Source of the DNA: JADFOJ01 sp041580235
Lineage (GTDB): Bacteria > Planctomycetota > Phycisphaerae > Phycisphaerales > SM1A02
Assembly: GCA_041580235.1 (NCBI GenBank)
Contig: JBFGEG010000112.1
Location: forward strand, 1-10,735
Length of the DNA stretch: 10,735 bases
Direction: 5' to 3'
Under the pieces are notes generated by a model that worked only from the letters and a program-made list of their open reading frames with translations, was not told the origin of the DNA and ran no database searches. Below, one piece after another: positions 6,868 through 10,735 of the stretch. Every line of letters begins with the position of its first letter. Position 1 is the stretch's first letter. The translations under genes were made by a program, and so were the position numbers.

Positions 6868-7329
6868 ATGACCGAACAGCAGTCACCCGTCGCCCCGATC
6901 GTGCTGACGCTGCTCCTTTGCGAGAAGGTGATCGTCGACGCGCGCACCCAGCAGTACTCGCTGATCGGCCTGGTGTCGAACGTCAACGCCTCGCGGTTCC
7001 CCGTCCGCTCGCCGAGCCTGTGCATCTACACGGAGGTCACCGGCGGCCACGGCGTCACCCCGCTGACGGTGCGGATCGTGGACGTGGACGAGGAGCGGGA
7101 TCCCGTGGTCAAACTGGATCTGGAGGTCAACCTGGAGGACCCCCTGGCCGTCACCCAGGTGGTCTTCGGGATGCCCCGGCTGGTTTTTCCGGAGCCGGGT
7201 GACTACCGCCTCCAGGCCATCTGCGGGGGCACGCGGCTGCTCGAGAAGCGGCTCATCCTGCGGGAGGCGACCGTGACCGCCGAGGGCGAGGTGGACGACG
7301 ACGAGGGCCTCGACGACAGCGTCGAGTGA
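6868..7329 (+). CDS. DUF6941-like small cytoplasmic protein
   Basis: A 153-residue protein with no signal peptide or membrane helix. The opening LTLLLCEKVIVDARTQQYSL and the following SLIGLVSNVNASRFP resemble small bacterial proteins annotated as DUF6941, which begin with a strand ending in Cys plus acidic or basic residues, then a 'LIGLF'-type strand. The body alternates short hydrophobic strands (VRIVDVD, VKLDLEV, VVFGMPRLVFPEPGDYRLQAI), suggesting a beta-sandwich. The tail after residue 138 is strongly acidic (EGEVDDDEGLDD). No catalytic motif is visible. The ATG has no clear Shine-Dalgarno site and a G+C-rich hairpin lies 15 nt upstream. It is divergent from fabI, and the next gene begins 84 bp later with its own promoter-like signal. 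Family assignment is from memory of the pattern; function unknown. Confidence 0.66.
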   Translation: MTEQQSPVAPIVLTLLLCEKVIVDARTQQYSLIGLVSNVNASRFPVRSPSLCIYTEVTGGHGVTPLTVRIVDVDEERDPVVKLDLEVNLEDPLAVTQVVFGMPRLVFPEPGDYRLQAICGGTRLLEKRLILREATVTAEGEVDDDEGLDDSVE

Positions 7330-7345
7330 GCCGCGGCCGGATTTC

Positions 7346-7376
7346 TTGACGGCATCCGGGCCCCCACCGCTATATA
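7346..7376 (+). promoter_or_regulatory. Promoter-like sequence for the 67-residue gene
   Basis: TTGACG (7346-7351) and TATATA (7371-7376, within TATATACT) form the best sigma70-like pair in the window, although the 19-bp spacer is longer than ideal. The A+T-rich -10 stands out against its G+C-rich surroundings. It predicts transcription starting about 30 nt before the ATG at 7414. Confidence 0.45.
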
Positions 7377-7394
7377 CTTGAGGTTGATACCCGT

Positions 7395-7404
7395 AGGGGA
7401 AGGA
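7395..7404 (+). promoter_or_regulatory. Ribosome binding site of the 67-residue gene
   Basis: AGGGGAAGGA with 9 nt to the ATG at 7414. It favours that ATG over the in-frame TTG at 7378, which has no such site and would lie at or before the predicted transcription start. Confidence 0.6.
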
Positions 7405-7413
7405 CGCTCTCCC

Positions 7414-7617
7414 ATGGACACTCCTCAAGATCCGGGGTCGGTTGACCTCCTGAGGATGGGACCCATCAAGGTCGTCGAGGTGTTCACCTCGCCAAGCCCA
7501 TCCGACCGGCCGGTCACTGATCGCATCGGCTACGAGACGGTTCCGTTTGCAGAGATCAAGCATCTCTGCTCCCGCAAGCCGCTGAGCCGGTTCGACCCCC
7601 TCAAGCGCGACTGCTGA
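7414..7617 (+). CDS. Hypothetical 67-residue protein
   Basis: I do not recognise this protein. It has no signal peptide or membrane helix. A short amphipathic strand (PIKVVEVF, residues 17-24) leads into a Ser/Pro-rich stretch (TSPSPSDRP), then GYETVPFAEIKHLCSRKP and a basic C-terminus ending in Cys67; Cys52 is the only other cysteine. Support for a real gene comes from signals rather than homology: a TTGACG/TATATA pair, a strong purine-rich ribosome site at a workable distance, and a clean ATG-to-TGA frame filling the gap between the DUF6941-like gene and the tRNA. It could be a lineage-specific small regulator or binding protein; the sequence does not say. Confidence 0.58.
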   Translation: MDTPQDPGSVDLLRMGPIKVVEVFTSPSPSDRPVTDRIGYETVPFAEIKHLCSRKPLSRFDPLKRDC

Positions 7618-7692
7618 GCCGCCGCCGCGGTCTCCGGGCGTGGATTCTCTGCGCGCGGCCCGCAGCCCTACCGCGTCGCGTCGATCCGCGGT

Positions 7693-7698
7693 TAGAAT
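7693..7698 (+). promoter_or_regulatory. Possible tRNA-Arg -10 element
   Basis: TAGAAT, 13 nt before the mature tRNA 5' end, matches a -10 hexamer at five of six positions. No recognisable -35 is present 16-18 bp upstream in the G+C-rich sequence. Confidence 0.38.
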
Positions 7699-7711
7699 CA
7701 CGCACACCAGA

Positions 7712-7785
<74 letters not shown>

Positions 7786-7788
7786 TTC

Positions 7789-8559
7789 TCAGTTGCACGA
7801 GTCGAAGAGCTTGCCGCGGAGGGCGCGATGAAGCTCGCGGCCGAGCTCGCTCTCCTTGTCCGTGACCGGCAGCACCCGGCGGGCCTTGCGTTGCCGGGCG
7901 GCGGCCCGCCCGGCCAGAACGGCGTTGAGCAGCGCCCCGCCGACGGCCAGGGCGGCCAGACACCAGACCGTGGTCTGCATGGTCGCGTTGGCCAGGTACA
8001 TCAGCGCGATCACGAGGCACACGACGAACGCGAACATCAGGGCCAGGCTCGGCGCGCTGTCGAGGCCCGGGTCCTTGCTGGCCATGTAGGAGAGCGGCCC
8101 CATCACCGTGCCGTAGGCCCAGGCCAGCATGGGCAGCGCGATCGCGGGGTAGGCGCGCCCTTCGAAGAACAGGAACACGCCCAAGGTCCAGGCGGCGATC
8201 ACGCAGTACTGCCAGCCGGCCGCGGCAAACGAGACGAGCACCACGAGGACCGGATGCGGCTGCCGCCCGCGGTGGGTCACCGTCGAGGCGATCAACGTCG
8301 TCGGCCAGAAGGCGGCGACCGACCACACGAAGGGCAGGGCGATGCCCAGACCAATGCCGATGCCCGCCTCGATCCGGTGCCCGCGATAGGCCAGCCAGAG
8401 ACCCGCGGCGAAGGGGACCAGGAAGTTGACGAGCGTGAGCAGGCTGATGAACGCGGCACGCAGCCCGCCGCGTCCGTCGTCGAACTCGACGTCCGACGCG
8501 GTGGCCGCCGTGGGAGACGAGAACCAGGCTCCGTGGCGCTCGACATCGGTCGTTGACAT
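7789..8559 (-). CDS. Six-helix inner-membrane protein of unknown function
   Basis: A 256-residue protein. After a polar N-tail of about 33 residues come hydrophobic segments at about 34-58, 65-92, 102-132, 139-160, 170-190 and 197-217. A very basic C-terminal tail follows (GRAAARQRKARR, 218-228), consistent with an even number of helices and both ends in the cytoplasm. Helix 3 is unusually long and ends in FFEGRAYP. Helix 4 contains MLAWAYGTVMGPLSY with prolines and tyrosines. I recognise no transporter or enzyme signature. ATG 8559 is preferred because GGGGGAAG precedes it with workable spacing; the in-frame ATG at 8595 has no ribosome site. It lies 57 bp downstream of the MFS gene on the same strand and is probably co-transcribed with it. 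Its stop is 4 nt from the tRNA-Arg 3' end on the other strand. Confidence 0.7.
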   Translation of the reverse strand: MSTTDVERHGAWFSSPTAATASDVEFDDGRGGLRAAFISLLTLVNFLVPFAAGLWLAYRGHRIEAGIGIGLGIALPFVWSVAAFWPTTLIASTVTHRGRQPHPVLVVLVSFAAAGWQYCVIAAWTLGVFLFFEGRAYPAIALPMLAWAYGTVMGPLSYMASKDPGLDSAPSLALMFAFVVCLVIALMYLANATMQTTVWCLAALAVGGALLNAVLAGRAAARQRKARRVLPVTDKESELGRELHRALRGKLFDSCN

Positions 8560-8616
8560 GCTCGCTTCCCCCGCCGGCGGTCCCGGGATGGTCATCGACC
8601 GGTTCGGTCGGCCGGA

Positions 8617-9834
8617 TCAGCGGTTTCCGGACGCCATGTTCTTGGCCTCCGGCAGGCGTCGCAGCCGCACCATGCTCACGATGCCGAAGACGGGACCGGG
8701 AGCGAGCAGGACGAACGCCAGCCACCAGCCGGCGTGCTCGACGAGAAGCGGCACGATCCGGATGCTGATCATGGTCAGGAGAAAGCCGCTGCACGTCTGC
8801 ATGGTCAGCGCCGTGCCCACGTACCGCGGATCGGACAGCTCGCTGACGGCGGTGCTGAACTGCGCACTGTCGGCGACGACGGCGAAGCCCCAGATCAGGC
8901 ACAGGACGGTGAGCAGCCCCGGCGAACCGAGCAGCGCCCCGGCGATGAGGCAGCACGCCCCCGAGACGGCGAGGCTGACGCCGGCCACCGTGGTCCGTCC
9001 CAGGCCGTCGGCCAGCCGCCCCGCGACGACGCTGCCCAGCCCGCCGCAGGCGATCGTCGCGAACCCCGCGGCCCGCGCCGCCGATCCGGACCAGCCCGCC
9101 GCCTCGTAGCTCAGGATCAGGGCCAGCGGCGCCCACGTCCACATCGCGTAGAGCTCCCACATGTGGCCCAGATAACCGAAGTTCGCCAGACGCTGACCGC
9201 GTTGCGTGAACACGCTGGCCGCGAAGCTCCAGTTGAACCGGCTCGTGGCGGGAAGGGACGGGCCGGACCGGATCAGCGTGGCGGCGATCAGCCCCCCCGC
9301 CGCCGCCAGGGCCGAAGCGACCAGCAGCACGGAGCGCCAGGGCGGAACGCCCGGCTCACCGCCGAATAGCGGCACCGCGTTGAGCAGGTGCGGTCCCGCC
9401 GAGCCGACCGTGATCGCGCCCACCATCATGCCGATGGCGAGCCCGCGGTCTCGCTCGAACCACGAGGCCATCACCTTCATGCCGGGCGGGTAGACACCGG
9501 CCAGGGTGAACCCCGTGAGAAACCGCAGGGTCACCACGCCGGCGAAGCTGTCGCCCGAGAGCGTGATCGCCGCGTTGCATGCGGCCCCGAGTACGGCGCT
9601 GGCCGCGATGACGTGCTCGGCGCGAAACCGGTCGGCCAGGTTGGCGACGGCACTGAGAAGCGCCCCGGCCACGAAGCCGACCTGCACGCTCATCGTCAGC
9701 CACGACTGGCGGCCGTCGTCCAGCGCGAACTCCGTCGCGAGCTGCGGCACCACGGCCGTGGCCGAGAACCACAGCCCCATGGCCAGCAGCTGCACGGCCG
9801 AGAGCAGCCAGAGTATGCGCCATCGCTGCGACAC
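8617..9834 (-). CDS. Major facilitator superfamily transporter
   Basis: A 405-residue protein, normal MFS length, with about 12 hydrophobic segments. The first helix (RILWLLSAVQLLAMGLWFSA, 6-25) runs into AVVPQLATEF. The loop 2-3 signature region is NLADRFR (65-71), followed by a helix-4 stretch RFLTGFTLAGVYPPGMKVMASWF (split about 104-126) containing the conserved Arg and Gly-Pro turns. The second half repeats the loop signature as GRLADGLGRTT (272-282). A central segment LGHMWELYAMWTWAPLAL (222-239) is distinctive of one MFS subgroup whose substrate I cannot name. The start codon is GTG at 9834, chosen because helix 1 begins four residues later. No Shine-Dalgarno site precedes it, but TAAGAT lies 6 nt upstream, suggesting a leaderless message. 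The gene is followed by the six-helix membrane protein. It is 41 bp downstream of the beta-helix gene. Confidence 0.88.
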   Translation of the reverse strand: MSQRWRILWLLSAVQLLAMGLWFSATAVVPQLATEFALDDGRQSWLTMSVQVGFVAGALLSAVANLADRFRAEHVIAASAVLGAACNAAITLSGDSFAGVVTLRFLTGFTLAGVYPPGMKVMASWFERDRGLAIGMMVGAITVGSAGPHLLNAVPLFGGEPGVPPWRSVLLVASALAAAGGLIAATLIRSGPSLPATSRFNWSFAASVFTQRGQRLANFGYLGHMWELYAMWTWAPLALILSYEAAGWSGSAARAAGFATIACGGLGSVVAGRLADGLGRTTVAGVSLAVSGACCLIAGALLGSPGLLTVLCLIWGFAVVADSAQFSTAVSELSDPRYVGTALTMQTCSGFLLTMISIRIVPLLVEHAGWWLAFVLLAPGPVFGIVSMVRLRRLPEAKNMASGNR

Positions 9835-9840
9835 GGGCCA

Positions 9841-9846
9841 ATCTTA
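9841..9846 (-). promoter_or_regulatory. Possible -10 element of a leaderless MFS transcript
   Basis: TAAGAT on the minus strand fits the TANNNT pattern and ends 6 nt before the GTG start at 9834, the spacing expected when transcription begins at the start codon. No -35 is evident. The absence of a Shine-Dalgarno site is consistent with this. Confidence 0.35.
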
Positions 9847-9875
9847 GGGCCTGCGTCGACGGCGGCCGGGCGCGT

Positions 9876-10735
9876 TTACGGGCACGCGCCCCAGTTGCCG
9901 ATCAGCGCCAGAAAGTCCGTGATCCCCGTGTCGCCGTCGCCGTCGGTGTCCGCCGCCGGCGTTCCCCAGTTCCCGATCAGGAACAGGAAGTCGGTGATCC
10001 CGATGAGCCCGTCGCCGTTGAAATCCCACGGGCAGGACCCGCCCCCAGCTTCTTGCGATTCAAACGGTCCGAGATCCACGGCGGGGCCGACGTAACGGGG
10101 GTTGCCGTCAAGATCCGTGTTCACGTTCGGCGGCAGCGCGGAGTCGTCGCCCTGGTTGATGCAGGGCGAGTCGGGGGCCAGGCGGTAGTCGCCGTTGGCC
10201 GGATCGACGAACACCGGCGGTTCGCTCATGTTGTTCGTGCCCGGGCCGCTCCAGCCGCCCATGATGTTGCAGTCGTGCAACGTCGTTACCGCCGGAGACG
10301 AGTCCTTGATCTGCGTCGGGCTGTTATCCCAGATAATGGAGTTGTAGCCGGTCACATCAGCACCGCCCGCGGTCCAGATTCCGCCTCCGTAGTCTGCCGT
10401 GTTTTGCGCAAGCGTACAGTTGATCATCGTGACCAGGCTGGCACCGGTGCTGTACATCGCACCGCCGCCGAAGTCAGCCGTATTGCCAGAAAAGGAGCAA
10501 TTAATGAGTTGGACCGTGGCCGACTTGTTCAGGATCGCGCCGCCGAACACGGCAGCGAAGTTGTCGGTGAACATGCAATTGACGATCGTCGGATCCGCAC
10601 TTTGATTGGAGATGGCACCTCCACCGTCGTCCAGATCGGTTGTGAAATTGCCGGCGAACGCACAGTCCTGGATCAACGGGTCCCCACCCCAGTTGAACAT
10701 CGCTCCGCCCTCGTCGGCACTGTTGCCGGTAAAGA
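9876..10735 (-). CDS. Secreted beta-helix protein with C-terminal dockerin-like domain (5' end outside window)
   Basis: The frame is open at the right edge and ends in TAA at 9876; 286 residues are visible, counted from the first full codon. From the right edge, four to five parallel beta-helix coils repeat every 26-29 residues with the pattern F/L-x-x-N-x-A-x-x-x-GGAI/M ... I-x-N/D-C-x-F (DCAF, NCMF, NCSF, NCTL). This is the right-handed helix of polymorphic outer-membrane-type and choice-of-anchor Q proteins. A cap region follows (SPCINQGDDSALP, then NTDLDGNPRY and VDLGPFES). The C-terminus is a tandem calcium-loop domain: DFNGDGLIGITDF ... IGNWG, then DTDGDGDTGITDF ... IGNWGACP, bounded by CPW and a final Cys. 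This dockerin-like tail is typical of secreted Phycisphaerae-type proteins and probably serves in surface anchoring or sorting. The signal peptide would lie outside the window. Confidence 0.87.
   Translation of the reverse strand, partial: FTGNSADEGGAMFNWGGDPLIQDCAFAGNFTTDLDDGGGAISNQSADPTIVNCMFTDNFAAVFGGAILNKSATVQLINCSFSGNTADFGGGAMYSTGASLVTMINCTLAQNTADYGGGIWTAGGADVTGYNSIIWDNSPTQIKDSSPAVTTLHDCNIMGGWSGPGTNNMSEPPVFVDPANGDYRLAPDSPCINQGDDSALPPNVNTDLDGNPRYVGPAVDLGPFESQEAGGGSCPWDFNGDGLIGITDFLFLIGNWGTPAADTDGDGDTGITDFLALIGNWGACP
9889..10026. repeat. 75-bp tandem repeat encoding the two dockerin calcium loops
   Basis: The segment from 9889 recurs from 9964 with a 75-bp period (25 residues). Over the first 58 aligned bases I count 45 identities. 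Each unit encodes an acidic calcium loop, ITDFL and IGNWG. It is a within-domain duplication, as in dockerins generally, and not a mobile or CRISPR repeat. Confidence 0.8.

Noticed and set aside
7649..7665. Small hairpin CTGCG-N7-CGCAG after the 67-residue gene as a terminator
   Set aside because: The stem is only 5 bp and no T-run follows, so it does not meet the pattern of an intrinsic terminator.

Overview
The window is high-G+C chromosomal DNA (roughly 60-80% G+C by eye). Nothing in it looks like a mobile element. The best lineage clue is the last gene. It ends in a two-loop dockerin-like calcium domain (residues CPWDFNGDG, ITDFL, IGNWG, closing with Cys) of the kind found at the C-termini of secreted proteins in Planctomycetota, especially Phycisphaerae-like bacteria. 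A CRTAC1/FG-GAP protein next to a multiheme cytochrome c with TPRs also fits a planctomycete-type genome. The lineage is inferred, not proven.

Layout. (1) 1-4126, minus strand: a two-gene unit. The upstream gene encodes a large integral-membrane pentaheme cytochrome c with C-terminal TPRs. It overlaps by 8 bp the start of a membrane-anchored CRTAC1/FG-GAP repeat protein that runs off the left edge. (2) 4183-5926, plus strand: a type III pantothenate kinase (coaX) overlapping by 8 bp a short MnmE/TrmE-like GTPase. (3) 5929-6711, minus strand: enoyl-ACP reductase (fabI), tail-to-tail with the GTPase across a 2-bp gap. (4) 6868-7617, plus strand: a small DUF6941-like protein and a 67-residue hypothetical protein with its own promoter-like and Shine-Dalgarno signals. 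The 156-bp fabI/DUF6941 divergent region holds three perfect inverted repeats. (5) 7712-7785: tRNA-Arg(UCG). (6) 7789-9834, minus strand: a six-helix membrane protein of unknown function and an MFS transporter. (7) 9876-10735, minus strand: the C-terminal part of a secreted beta-helix protein with the dockerin-like tail, open at the right edge.

How the genes work together. CoaX (first step of coenzyme A synthesis) and FabI (last step of fatty-acid elongation) are housekeeping, as is the tRNA. The most distinctive part is the left pair. The cytochrome has five N-terminal membrane helices that obey the positive-inside rule. Two of these helices carry two histidines each at matching depths, so the protein may hold two b hemes in the membrane wired to five c hemes outside, with the coupled CRTAC1 protein as a calcium-stabilised partner on the same face. 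That is a structural inference from sequence. The electron donor, the acceptor and the role of the CRTAC1 partner cannot be read from the window. There is no stretch over 300 bases without a gene.
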